Assembly (NCBI GenBank): GCA_019828595.1
Contig: JAHQRK010000005.1
Span: 62,001-126,000, forward strand
Reading direction: 5' to 3'
Source: Aphanomyces cochlioides
Lineage: Eukaryota > Oomycota > Saprolegniomycetes > Saprolegniales > Verrucalvaceae
Length of the DNA stretch: 64,000 nucleotides
Part shown: piece after piece, positions 22,427-32,597 of the stretch
How the letters are laid out: every line of letters starts with the position of its first letter
Numbering within the stretch: the first letter of the stretch is position 1
The notes under the pieces: model-generated
Database searches by the model: none
What the model was told of the DNA's origin: nothing
The model's input: the letters and a program-made list of their open reading frames with translations, nothing else
Program-made: the position numbers and the translations under genes

Positions 22427-23236
22427 CCAAATCTCTAAAAGAACATGAATACTGAAACCAAGTCTATGACGTGGCATGCTACGTGTCGCAAATTACTTGC
22501 CCATTGAGCTGAGTCAGTTGCAGTGGCGCATGCGCCAGGACATAGTGAAGGACGGGATGAGTTGAAGCGACAGCTCAGTCACGTGACGTCTCTGGGACGC
22601 GGTGACTGCAGTGCACAGGTGCAAGGCAACTCATTGACGTTGCCAAGCCCACAATAGAACAGCGAGAGTCAACCGCAGTCGATAGGTCCATCGCGGGATC
22701 GACAACACGACTCGCAATCAACCGCAGCACTGTCAGTCGTGTCAAGTCAATCAATTCGACGACTTGGCTCATCCCGACCATTTCAAGCAGGACAGGCGTT
22801 CATGCTCTTCAATCTCTCATGGGTATTGTCGTACCTAGCGCCTTCATGTCCACACACTCTTCATGAAATCTTTCCTTCTCTCCGCGTCGCTTTACTCCTC
22901 TACTCCTCGCTCGCTTTTATGCAGTCTTGTTGAATGGAGCTGCAGAAACATGCCGCAGCGCGTGGTAGCCGCCAAGTTTACAACCCGAAGTGAGTCGCCT
23001 TGATTGTTTCGTCATCATGCGCATTCGGCGTTCTTCATGGCGATAGGACGGCGGTGTTAACGCTTCTCCCGAATGAAATCAACTTGGAGAAGCGCAACGA
23101 TGCCCAACAGAGAGAGGTTGCCTCTCGGTTTCTGTGGGTGTACGTTCCGTTCCCCTCCTCCTACCACAGAGGACGACTCGACACAAATCGCGGCAAACCT
23201 ATAAAGTTGTCAGTCACAATCCTCGACATCTTTCAC

Positions 23237-25040
23237 ATGACCGTGATCGACCCACAGTGCATTTGGATACGCGACGGGAAAGCCATGCAAACCAGGTCCA
23301 AATCTCGTGTCGCGAACGTGCTGCCGCGGAGCGAACCGTCGGCGTTTGACGTCGTGAAGCCAGGAGCGGACGACCCGCGCTCGTCAAAGCCAGTCGACGC
23401 GACGACCACGTGGGACTTTTATCTCGTCTATGGCTTTGTCATTCTTCCATTTCGAGCGATTGTCTTTGGCGCCCCTGTCGTCTTGGCGTACCTCGTCGCG
23501 AATGCACTGGGCTGGGCAGGCGAACCCGTGCAGGAGCCTTGGGTCGTCTATCCGCTCATGGCGTACTGTGCGTCGGAAGTGCTATTCACCCTGCGCTATC
23601 TAGAGCAGAAACGCCGCGTTTCTCCACGGAATCGCGACGGTCCTCGCGTCGAACCAGTGTACGCCCAGCGCAAGGAACCGTTCGAGTCGACGCTGGCCTT
23701 TGCCATCCGCGTGATTGCTCATACACCAGACATGCAACCCTTCATTGAATCGGTGCGGCTGTCTCCCCGCGTCTCCTTGACGTCGTGTCCTCTTGTAGGT
23801 GTTCTACGACATTCCATTTGAGCAATTGAGTCGCAAAGACCTCCGTGCGCTCGCGGCGTATCTCTTCTACCACAAATGCTGGACAGAGATCACGACGGAG
23901 ATGAATGAAGTCGACGCGATCGTCACGAGCATCTACAAAGCTGTCGGGATCAAAGAAACCAACCAAAAGCAGCTCGACCACGACATCAAGCCGCTCATCC
24001 GCCACACGATCGACGACTTTGAATGCCTCGCGCGGCCTTGGGTCCTCTACGCCATCACGAAATGTACACTCGCTCCCATAGACTTGGTCTCTTGACGTTG
24101 CTCTAGCTATTTATGCGGTCGGCCATCTCTGGCTTCGCTTCCAAGGCTTTGAGTGCTTCCATGTCCGTCGTGGATTTACTTACTGGCGTCGCACTGCCGT
24201 CAAGCAGCCAGTCAGTGCAGAGCCGATCGTGTTTGTCCATGGGATTGGATCTGGTGCCTCTTCTTCCTCCTCTCTCCAAGGACCTTTGACTTTGTAGGGT
24301 TGACCATGTACTTGCCGCTCCTCATTGAGCTCTTGGTTGAAAACCGCGATCGCGACGTCTATCTCCTCGACATGCCGGTTGTTTCGATGCAGTTTTGCGA
24401 CGACGCGCTGACTCGCACGGAGATTCTCGATTCGATTCACGTCATGATGACCCGCCATGACATTCCTCCATGCTACTGGATGGGTCACTCCCTCGGCACG
24501 CTTACGTGCAGCTACGTCTGCCAAGACCGACCGGAATGGGTCGCGCACGTCACTTTTATCGATCCTGTCATGTTCTACATATGGCGCGTTGGCATTTGCT
24601 TTAACTTTCTCTACCGCGTGCCTCGCAATGGCATGCAGGCATTTATTTGGTACTTTGCGGTACGGCGACGACGTCCTTCCAACGATGGTGCTCATGGCGT
24701 TGTGTAGAGCCAAGAAGTTCACATTGCGCATGCGATGCGGCACCATTTCTTCTGGACCGAGATGATCTTGTTCCCAGAGCATTTGCCATTCTGCCCCAAG
24801 ACGAACCGCTTCCATGCGTCGATCTTCCTCTCGGGCGACGATGAAATCCTCGACGCCCATGCCACATATTCGCATCTCCAAGATGGAATTCAAAAGCATT
24901 TCCAACAACACGCGATGGACAAAGACGCGATCAACATCACGCTCTGGGAAGGCTTGCATCATGGACAAATGATCATTGATTCGACTTGCCGACGAGCTGT
25001 CTTGGACACGCTCCATCCACGCCAAACCAAGACTGCATGA
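23237..25040 (+). CDS. Membrane-anchored alpha/beta hydrolase, five exons
   Basis: Exons: 23237-23752, 23799-24063, 24107-24253, 24298-24659, 24708-25040. The four GT-AG introns are 46, 43, 44 and 48 nt, and the exons sum to 540 codons plus a stop in one frame. The N-terminus has hydrophobic helices (FYLVYGFVILPFRAIVFGAP and a following segment), predicting membrane anchoring. The catalytic part shows IVFVHGIGSG (oxyanion loop), YWMGHSLGT (nucleophile Ser), FLSGDDEILDA (Asp) and EGLHHGQM (His), a complete Ser-Asp-His triad. Substrate is unknown; similar proteins are lipases or acyl esterases. The start could instead be the next ATG at 23285, and an upstream exon cannot be excluded. It is divergent from Argonaute. 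Confidence 0.85.
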
Positions 25041-25074
25041 CGTAACGAGCTATAAAGTATGCCATATACAGTGT

Positions 25075-25530
25075 CTACTGTGGACTTTGGAGACTCTCAT
25101 GGCATGTACCGGTTGTCGCGGAGAGGAGACGTCTCTCGAGACGCTTGCGTCGTCGATATGCATTGACGTGAGCTCGAATTCTCTCTCGGTTCTGTTTGTA
25201 ATATAGGCGTTCTCGCTCGGCAATCCGCTCTCGATTCTCCATGCGATATCGCTTCATGCGCTGTGCTATGCGCTTCTTGCGCCCCATGCTTGCAAGAGCT
25301 CTTGGGGACGGCGGTGGTGTCGTCAAGTCAATCACGTGGATGACTTGGATTGGATTGTCGTCGTTCTCTTCAGATGTCAAATCGATCACAAGGCTCTGCT
25401 CCAAGTATTCCTGATGCAGCACGGCCATGCGAAGTAGTCGATCCTGTCGATTTGTTGCCTTGGGGAGATTCCTCCCTCCAATCTTCTTGGATTGAATGTA
25501 CGCAGCTAAGCTCAGCGAGATCGATTCCAT
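25075..25530 (-). CDS. Small basic protein with two SUMO-interacting-type motifs and 15-residue repeats
   Basis: The reading has 151 residues from the ATG at 25530 (MESISLSLAAY). The middle has two hydrophobic-acidic motifs, LVIDLTSEEND and VIHVIDLTT, that fit the SUMO-interacting motif pattern (V/I-I-D-L-T). The C-terminal third is arginine-rich with a 15-residue period (NRERIAERERLYYKQ, NRERIRAHVNAYRRR), the same unit as in the genes at 29228-29656 and 30657-32333. It converges on the hydrolase with only 34 bp between stops. I do not recognise a named family. The role is unknown; a nuclear, nucleic-acid-binding protein is a reasonable guess from composition. Confidence 0.6.
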   Translation of the reverse strand: MESISLSLAAYIQSKKIGGRNLPKATNRQDRLLRMAVLHQEYLEQSLVIDLTSEENDDNPIQVIHVIDLTTPPPSPRALASMGRKKRIAQRMKRYRMENRERIAERERLYYKQNRERIRAHVNAYRRRKRLERRLLSATTGTCHESLQSPQ

Positions 25531-26003
25531 TGCGCTCGTCGACTTGCAGCAACTTGAATGTCCACAAACCTCTCACTATGGATTCCACGACATTCGATCT
25601 GCCGTAGGTTTGCAAAAGATCGCGCCAACCACTCGGCTATGACGTACAGGCGACCGAAACCTTGCAAGAGGAGACTGTAGCCGCATTGCCGTGGAGTGGA
25701 CAACATGGAATCACTTGTAGCCAACATCAAGTAACCTCGACGGTGCAAGCATTTCCATGGTGACATTGAAGCCAAAGGACGCACCGACTGTGAACCTGTT
25801 TTCCAGTCTCACGGCCTTCGTTTGAAGAGTCTACGGAGGCTCGTTGAGCACCACAATAGCATCCATCGACTGGAGACGCAACGTGGAGTTCTACCATGCT
25901 TTAGTGGAGTCTGGACGAAGCGTTGCCAACCTGTTTCCACATTGCGACTGAAGCACGACTAGAATCTATCAACGCGGCAAAAACCTGGATGAAGCGCGCT
26001 GCA
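25531..26003. other. Intergenic, no gene recognised
   Basis: This holds the 5' flank of the 25530 gene and the 3' flank of the 26004 gene. An open minus-strand stretch (25512-25784) shows no recognisable protein features. Confidence 0.5.
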
Positions 26004-26606
26004 TTAGACTTGATATTCAGTGGGCGAGCTACGTTTTCGACTCCTTGGGCCAACGGTGGCGTCTGTCCACATATGAGGTCCATACCGAAAGTGCACAATG
26101 TCGAGGCAATCTGCAATGGCAGGGTCCGCTTCTTTCAGTTGGGCCAGTCGCTTCGTTGCACTCTCGATTGAAAATGGACTGTTCCAGTCGTAGGTTTCAA
26201 TGTCTTGGAGGATTTTCGCATCCATGCCGCCCCGTCGTCGTCTCCGTGTTTGTGCAATTCGCTTGATATGTGTCGTCGTTTGATGCTTTGTCTTCGTCTC
26301 GACAATTGGTTTCTTGGTATTTTTTTCAGCCACGGCATTGCGTTTGGGTCTTCCAACGTCGCGTTTCCGCTTCCGTATCGGCTCGCTCTCCTCAGAGGGC
26401 TCATTTGCATGGTATATCGGAAGTGGTGGTGGTAGAAATGGCGTCTTACACAGCGCGCGCATATCTTTGATTCCATCGAGCAGCATGGCTTTCTTCATGC
26501 TCATTGCCTTAAGATTCGCTTGGCGTCTCATGCTTAAGCTCGCTTCGTTCTCTTCCCGCCATTTGGCAAGCCTCTCCAGCATGCTCGCGGCAGTCTTCTC
26601 CATCAT
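26004..26606 (-). CDS. Basic nuclear-type protein with AT-hook-like motif and shared C-terminal motif
   Basis: The reading has about 200 residues from the ATG at 26606 (MMEKTAASMLERLAKW). It has an N-terminal amphipathic helix, then KRKRDVGRPKRN, whose GRP core flanked by basics matches an AT-hook, then a basic RRRRRGG stretch. It ends in LAQLKEADPAIADCLDIVHF. The latter aligns by eye with RMKEADPAMAASLDVLLE near the end of the 30657-32333 protein and more weakly with the end of the 29228-29656 protein. These look like members of one local family. AATCCGGATA lies just upstream of the start (about 26618-26627), similar to the palindrome before the 28507 start. Function unknown; chromatin association is inferred only from composition. 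Confidence 0.6.
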   Translation of the reverse strand: MMEKTAASMLERLAKWREENEASLSMRRQANLKAMSMKKAMLLDGIKDMRALCKTPFLPPPLPIYHANEPSEESEPIRKRKRDVGRPKRNAVAEKNTKKPIVETKTKHQTTTHIKRIAQTRRRRRGGMDAKILQDIETYDWNSPFSIESATKRLAQLKEADPAIADCLDIVHFRYGPHMWTDATVGPRSRKRSSPTEYQV

Positions 26607-27757
26607 TTGAATTGACCAATCCGGATACAACAATCCGCATAGTCGTGCGGGGGTTAGGGGTTTAAAATTACTAAGTATAACTACTGGAGGTGCATCGAAT
26701 GGACAAAATTACACCTTGCATGCTTGGAGCGATTGCCTTGCTGCGACTGATCCACGGCTTGATTTACTCGCAAATGAGCCATTGTTTGCCGCAATATGTG
26801 GACAAGAAGCACTAGACTTGGAGTTGGAGAGTTTGAAGTTTAAGCTTGCAGGGTTTAGGGTAATTCAAATCGCAATAATGCGCCGAGGAGACGACACATA
26901 CTCTTGCTGGCGATTGCAAAAAGGAGCGGGCTTTTAGAACGAACTGCGGCTTTGAAATGATGTTTGGACGAAGAGATCGATGGTGGAGGAAGTACAGATT
27001 GTGATACGCATATCGTTGAATTGTCAAAAAAAAATTCAGTCGACTGACCAAAGTGTCTTTTTTTCAATGCATACTGATCGATGAGTCTTTTCATTTGCAC
27101 AAAGTTGTGGGTGACTTTTTATGGCGTATGGCGTAAGCTAGTCTTGTCACTCCCACAAAGCCTTTCTCTCATTCAAGAGAATCAATATTGAATAAAAATG
27201 AGCGTGGCATTCTTTGTGCGACCACTGCCTAAGATCAACTTCAAAAATGTTGAGCTCTGCATTAGCATCGAGTGCGACAAGAGGACAATTGTGAGATTGC
27301 TGCATTGTTAGCTCTAAGGAAGGAGCATTGTCCTGCTAAAGAGAAGACATTAGCGCTGCATAGACTTGCGAGAAGCGACGATTGAGAGCTACCGAGAATA
27401 AGTGAGCTCGCAGGTTGCAGAGTGCTTTGGAATGAGCTCAGAACGAGCTGAAGAGGCAACTTTAGCCCCAGCTAAGGGCTTAGCTAGTTATAGCACTAGA
27501 TTAATAGTTCAGCTGCAAATATGTTAGTCTACTAACTGAGTACCTGAAGTTCTAAGAGAGCAAAAAACAATTGACCGCTTGGATCGCAGTCGTGGATATT
27601 GTCACTTTCCATAGCCAATGTGATGGAATGCGTATGGAGGGGACAAAGTCAAGATTTCTGTTCTCACATCTCTGTGCGATGCATTTGATTGCAAAAGACT
27701 CTCAAGGATTGATCGGATCTCGTTTCTGATGGATAAATAAACAATTGTGTCCAATGA
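26607..27757. other. Intergenic, no gene recognised
   Basis: About 1.15 kb. It has a G-rich GGGGGTTAGGGGTTT stretch near 26650 upstream of the 26606 start. There are several short open frames without protein-like composition. No RNA gene was seen. Confidence 0.5.
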
Positions 27758-28507
27758 CTACTTCTTGGCATGGCGGTCCATGAGGAGTTGTCCACAATGT
27801 CGTAAGAAGAGCATGGAATGACATCCTGTGCACAGAGCTTTCTCGTTGTCATCTGGAACGGGAGCTGATGGGTATACACTGGCTTCTAATGCAGCAGCGT
27901 GACCAGGGCACTTGGGTCGAGCTGTATCAGCAATGAGGAACTTGTATTCTTCCTCAAGCAGCTCGAAGGGAATATACTCTTGGCTATATGACTTCTTGAC
28001 CACGGGTAGACGAAACTGTGTGTAGCCTCGCGGTAGCGTTGGTGTCCTTGCGACGACAGCGAGTTTGGTGTTGTTAACTGGTTTTTCTACCACTTGCACA
28101 GGATCATCCAGCACGATAGGTGCAGGTGTGACTTTGACGATCTCAATCTCATCGTCATCATCTTGTTTGCGGCGCTTATCGTTGTTCTTTTGTTTCGGGG
28201 ATTCAATCTTCCTTTTCTTCTTTGGCTTTTTATTCTTCGGTTTGACCAGATCTCCTCCTTCGTGATCGTTTTGGAACTCTTTCATCAACGTGGCCATATA
28301 GAGATGTTCCTGCAGTGCCTCTTCCTCGAGGTACCTGAAATACTCTCGCTTCTCGCGCTCAGCGGCAAGCTTCTCAGCTTTGGATTCAACGACGTACTCT
28401 CCTCTGTCTGATGACTTACGCGAGCGCTTCTTCTTTCTTGGCGTCTTCTCCGTCGCCACGTCCGGTCGAGTCATCTCGTTCATCTCAAAATTTGAAAAAT
28501 GAACCAT
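27758..28507 (-). CDS. Lysine-rich protein with C-terminal CxxC/HC putative zinc site
   Basis: The reading has 249 residues from the ATG at 28507 (MVHFSNFEMNEMTRPD); the upstream frame is the palindrome-containing leader. It has successive K/R-rich stretches (TPRKKKRSRKSS, KPKNKKPKKKRK) with a helical EKLAAEREKREYFRYLEEE segment, an acidic DDDDEIEIVKV segment, and a folded-looking C-terminus. The latter contains CPGHAAALEASVYPSAP and CTGCHSMLFLRHCGQLLMDRH, where CxxC followed by H and C could bind zinc. I do not recognise the family. Composition suggests a nuclear or nucleolar protein. Confidence 0.6.
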   Translation of the reverse strand: MVHFSNFEMNEMTRPDVATEKTPRKKKRSRKSSDRGEYVVESKAEKLAAEREKREYFRYLEEEALQEHLYMATLMKEFQNDHEGGDLVKPKNKKPKKKRKIESPKQKNNDKRRKQDDDDEIEIVKVTPAPIVLDDPVQVVEKPVNNTKLAVVARTPTLPRGYTQFRLPVVKKSYSQEYIPFELLEEEYKFLIADTARPKCPGHAAALEASVYPSAPVPDDNEKALCTGCHSMLFLRHCGQLLMDRHAKK

Positions 28508-28526
28508 GTGCTGCCGCCTTTCGTTA

Positions 28527-28544
28527 TCCGGATAATTATCCGGA
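28527..28544. promoter_or_regulatory. 18-bp perfect palindrome 20 bp upstream of a start codon
   Basis: TCCGGATAATTATCCGGA is self-complementary. It sits directly before the ATG at 28507 of the lysine-rich protein gene, where a dimeric regulator or a transcript hairpin could act. A single CCGGATA half-site precedes the 26606 start too. Confidence 0.45.
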
Positions 28545-29227
28545 CGCGCCACACATACTATTCGCTATCTCATTTTCGAAATATCCCTCACTGTCACATG
28601 GACAATAGCATGCGTTCCACCTATTATCACTGCTATTACTCGATGACTGAGCAGCAAGGAAAGCTTACTGGCTTGAGCATAACACAGAGGAGGCGTAGCA
28701 AAGGAGAAACCAAACGACGTGCGAGAACGGGCTTGTGATATCATGGATGAGTCGCATCCCCAAAATCAAATCATGCTGGTGTTTCAATAGGAACTGTGTT
28801 TCGGAAGACGGCCTTAGCCCCTTAAATCTAGCAAGATGAAGCCTCTCTACAAACGAGTTCTACTGGCGAGGCTTCATCTTGGGATCTAGATCATGTATCA
28901 AGACAATTGTGTTTGTAATCTGTACCTGATGAACATCCAAGAACGAGTTAACTCCTCGTCTTATCTAGATAGTTGATCGTCCTTCAAGGATAATTTAGAC
29001 AACGGACGCATTGATATCTTCCTTTTCCTACCATCATCAAACGGCAGCATTGCAATGCCAATTGACTTTGCATATGCAATGGGTAAACGTCCAATTATGT
29101 ACCTCATGTGCCCTTTGGGGTCGATACGTTGCAGTGCAATGTAAAGTCTGTTCGCATGGTCTGTTGCATGTTCATGAAGACACTCTTGGGATGATGAAGT
29201 ATGTACTTGGAACAAGTTATCAAACTC
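28545..29227. other. Intergenic with a 14-bp stem inverted repeat
   Basis: No gene is supported. CAAGATGAAGCCTC (28832-28845) and GAGGCTTCATCTTG (28868-28881) form a 14-bp stem with a 22-nt loop, and ATCTAG flanks both sides. It could be a small element or a hairpin transcript source. Confidence 0.5.
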
Positions 29228-29656
29228 TCATGGAGAATTAGCTTCCTTCGAGAAGAGGTCACGAATGCACGTGAGTATGGCAGCGCCGGCGGCAACGCTT
29301 GGGTCCAGCTTGATCAAACGAGTATGGCTCAAAGGGGCAGGCGCTTCGATCTTCTTCTTAGCTCGAGCTTTCGCCTTGGTAGCATGGTAGTAGGCACTCT
29401 TCGCGGCAGCAATTCGTTCTTTGTTGCGTTCCGTATACGCTTTCTTGCGTGCGGCAATTCGCTCCTTGTTGAGCTGTTGGTATTCGCGCTTGTACTGGGC
29501 CATGCGTTCTTTGTTCTGGAGGTACCAGCGCTTGGCACGAATGGCAATGCGGGCTTTGTTGTTCTGGCGGTACTCTTTTTGCTGGGCCAAGACTTCAGCG
29601 CGGTTTGCTAGGTACCGCTTGCGTCGCGCTGCGCGTTCAGCTTCGGTTCGGGACAT
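29228..29656 (-). CDS. Basic protein made of 15-residue NKERIA repeats
   Basis: The reading has 142 residues from the ATG at 29656 (MSRTEAERAARRKRY). The centre is four consecutive 15-residue units: NKARIAIRAKRWYLQ, NKERMAQYKREYQQL, NKERIAARKKAYTER, NKERIAAAKSAYYHA, with less regular units before and after. The pattern predicts a long basic helix with an aromatic stripe. The C-terminus (THTRLIKLDPSVAAGAAIL type) resembles the endings of the 26004 and 30657 proteins. The unit recurs in the 25075 and 30657 genes. Function unknown; nucleic-acid binding is possible. Confidence 0.65.
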   Translation of the reverse strand: MSRTEAERAARRKRYLANRAEVLAQQKEYRQNNKARIAIRAKRWYLQNKERMAQYKREYQQLNKERIAARKKAYTERNKERIAAAKSAYYHATKAKARAKKKIEAPAPLSHTRLIKLDPSVAAGAAILTCIRDLFSKEANSP

Positions 29657-30656
29657 GTAGATGGCAGCGCAAATAGGAAACTGAGTGCTTCAACACGCAA
29701 GCCACCGTGCGCGTCAGTTGAAGTGCTAAGCCATCCAGGCCGCCAACTCCAAACTTGGCATATCTTTCGTCACTAAGAAATCTATCTCACCATATTGGTT
29801 CCTTATTTCATGATACAAAGTCAATACAAAATTCAATATATATTGAAAAGTGGTGAGTTTTATGAAGGTGAGACATACGGTTGGTGATAAATATAATCTT
29901 GGAAATCATTACGAACATGGTCATAAACAAATTGGTCGCACGGAGGCAAGGCAAGATGATGCCTCAAGCATAGCATACAGACGACGTCATGAGAAGATGT
30001 CGAGTGCTGCACAAAGGGGTTGAAGCTCATCGGCTTCAACGCGTTCGAGTCAAATCTGGATGAGGACGATGGAATGGCGCTTGTGGATTTCCTCATTCTT
30101 ACGAATTTCATGCGGGCTAGAATGCTATAGAGATTTACCTCTGCTGCGATGTACTGCACTAAAAGTGAGCTATGTAATGCAAATATGATGCAGCACAACC
30201 CGGATCTGCTCGTAGACGCACTGATGTGTACTAACACCACAACCATGACCGTCCAGCAGGAATAAAGAAACACACAGCAGGATCACCTCTAGTTCCTCTT
30301 GGTCTGGTTACCTCCAAGCTCAGCGCCAGTCGTTGACACGCCATACCAGCGTCGATGTCTGCAAATAGATCGAACTGCAGTGGGTGCTATGATGGCTCAT
30401 CGTCGGTTTGTGTTTTTGCTCCAAAGCTTGCCAATCTTTTAAATATGTGTCGAACCAGGTATATTCTAAGCGACAACTGCCCTCATGAAGAGTGCTCGGC
30501 CTAAGCTCCACAGGATTCACGAAGCAACAGGTATACCTTTTCCATGGAGGCGCAAAGTCGATCTGCCATGAATTTTGATTGGGAAGGGGTTAAGGGGTTA
30601 ATCAATTGGGGTTTCGAAGGGGTGACGGGGTTTCTGGAAGTTATAGATAAGAATTT
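29657..30656. other. Intergenic, no gene recognised
   Basis: 1 kb without a supported gene. The last 80 bp before the 30657 start is G-rich (AAGGGGTTAAGGGGTTAA, then GGGGTTTCGAAGGGG). Confidence 0.5.
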
Positions 30657-32333
30657 ATGAAAATGATTTCTTATTTTATCGCACTTTTTTTTTCGGTGTT
30701 GACGCAACTGGCTTTCTTCATGGCTCCAATTTTACGGCGACAACGTCGTCGGGACGATCCACCTGGAAGGAAACGCAAGAAAGCTGGCCATGTCAAGGCT
30801 CGAGAAAAGGCAAGACACATGACGGGACAATCTGACAAGCGAAAGACGTGGCGATTGGCGAATCGAGAGCGGTCAGTCCAATATTTAAGGGCATGGAGGG
30901 CGAAAAAGCGCGAAGAAAAACAGGATCGCAAGTCAATGAAACGCTTGAAAGCCGCAAGAAAAGGAGAGAAACAAGACGAGTTGAAACCGCCGATGATTAT
31001 GAAACAACGCACTGTACTCGGAAGTGAGACTTCAACCCAGTTGAGAAAAGATTTCTATGACATGCCAGTACGACGAGCACCACCAACATCATCAAGATTT
31101 CTTCAGTGGCATTACAGATCGAACCGGCGCACTCGGCTGAAAAAGAAGAAGTTATGCCAGATCAACGCAGCCCTCAGACAAGCCCCCCCGAGTGAATTGT
31201 CACCCCAATTGATTTGGGAGCGCTTGAGTGCTGCCCTTCCCAAAGTACCAAGAACTTTCAACTTCCGACCCACGCAGGATGACTTTGACGAAATTGCCCG
31301 CGTTGAGGCTCTTCGAGCTTACGAAAGAGCTTGTTACCGTCGAAGGATTGCCCGTTATGCAGCACTTTCTATCACATCAAGGTCTGATCGATATACACTA
31401 AGGCACGAAGACCCCTCACTCAATCTAACTCTGCTCGGTAAGCCGCATAAAAGAAATACGCTAGCCAAAGGCTCTATGCCAACTGAAGAAGCTAAGTTAA
31501 CTAAAGAAGGTGAACCAACTGAAGTGCCTGAGCGGACTGATGACGCCAAGTCAACTATCCAAACTGAGTCTACTGACAAAGATGAGTCGTCTAAAGAAGT
31601 CGAGTCTAGTGATGAAGATGAATCGACTGAACATGCTGGCACATTCGACGAAGAGGAATCAACTACTTGCTATTTCGAGGATGATGGTGCTGCTTGGCGT
31701 GTGATGACGAAAGCTCTACGGAATGTTGAAGTTCCGTTTGAGTTGCCTAACGAATGGTTTCACGAAAGTCCTGAGCCCAAGGTATCATCTACAGAGTTGT
31801 CCAATGTATCCAACAATGAGGTGCCGTCACAACGCCTTGTTGTGGTACCAGAGAAAACGCTAGACAAGATTTCAGAGAAGCAAAAGCAACATTGTGATAT
31901 GGAGATGCCATTTGGATTGCCAATTGAAATGCTCACCTCATCATATGAAGAAGCTGCGTCGAAGTATGCGTTGAGTCACATTATGACTGAAAAAAGAGAG
32001 GACGTCATGACACAGTTTTGGCTCGCGATGGAATCCAATCTCGCTGAGTGTGAGTCCGATTTCGAAATGGTTCACGACACCTTTCAAGACGCCACAATTG
32101 ACCAATACGTGAGCCCACAAGGCGTGCCCAGCGACAATGAAGTAGTAACTCAAGAGGTCGTCCCAATGGTTGTCAAGCCACCTCAACCTTGCGAAGATAT
32201 TCGATTTATTCGAATGAAGGAGGCTGATCCAGCCATGGCGGCATCTTTGGATGTCCTCTTGGAAAAACACCGAGGTGTCTTGTGGAAAGATCAAATCTGC
32301 GAGTTTCGTGAAGAAGTGGTTATCAACATATGA
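30657..32333 (+). CDS. Large charged protein: basic N-terminal half with one NRER repeat, acidic middle, shared C-terminal motif
   Basis: This is an open reading of 558 residues from the ATG at 30657. The first 22 residues are hydrophobic (MISYFIALFFSVLTQLAFF) and could be a signal anchor, or translation may start at MAPILRRQRRR. A strongly basic region follows, with one 15-residue unit (NRERSVQYLRAWRAK) matching those in the 25075 and 29228 genes. Next come a long Thr/Glu/Ser-rich acidic stretch with repeated (T/S)-x-E-(S/P)-T motifs (about 31480-31660) and a C-terminus ending IRMKEADPAMAASLDVLLEKHRGVLW. The latter aligns with the end of the 26004 protein. Family unknown. The composition split (basic then acidic) is distinctive. 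Confidence 0.62.
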   Translation: MKMISYFIALFFSVLTQLAFFMAPILRRQRRRDDPPGRKRKKAGHVKAREKARHMTGQSDKRKTWRLANRERSVQYLRAWRAKKREEKQDRKSMKRLKAARKGEKQDELKPPMIMKQRTVLGSETSTQLRKDFYDMPVRRAPPTSSRFLQWHYRSNRRTRLKKKKLCQINAALRQAPPSELSPQLIWERLSAALPKVPRTFNFRPTQDDFDEIARVEALRAYERACYRRRIARYAALSITSRSDRYTLRHEDPSLNLTLLGKPHKRNTLAKGSMPTEEAKLTKEGEPTEVPERTDDAKSTIQTESTDKDESSKEVESSDEDESTEHAGTFDEEESTTCYFEDDGAAWRVMTKALRNVEVPFELPNEWFHESPEPKVSSTELSNVSNNEVPSQRLVVVPEKTLDKISEKQKQHCDMEMPFGLPIEMLTSSYEEAASKYALSHIMTEKREDVMTQFWLAMESNLAECESDFEMVHDTFQDATIDQYVSPQGVPSDNEVVTQEVVPMVVKPPQPCEDIRFIRMKEADPAMAASLDVLLEKHRGVLWKDQICEFREEVVINI

Positions 32334-32597
32334 TTCGTACGCACTATTTATCCTGATTTGGAGACGACCTGTCGTATTTACTGCTCTTTAATCCCATGAA
32401 TTATTAGAGCATAAATGAGCTTTTGGGATCCACTCGCTTCATGAGTGGCCTTGAAGAGGCGCTAGCTGGGTTCGGTTGAAGTGTTGTCTTGGCCATTGGA
32501 AGACCAACGCAGGAGAGAAGCATGCGCTTACGAAGGTCTTCACTTTGGACTTGATTTCCTGATGAATGCTCGTCAACTCGAATTATCCAGTTGAGAA

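Noticed and set aside
23000..23236. N-terminal extension of the hydrolase above the ATG at 23237
   Set aside because: The frame is open, but it begins only at a non-ATG codon and lacks membrane or domain features. An upstream exon remains possible.
27240..27560. Possible LTR-retrotransposon fragment
   Set aside because: No paired LTRs, primer-binding site or reverse-transcriptase motif was seen.
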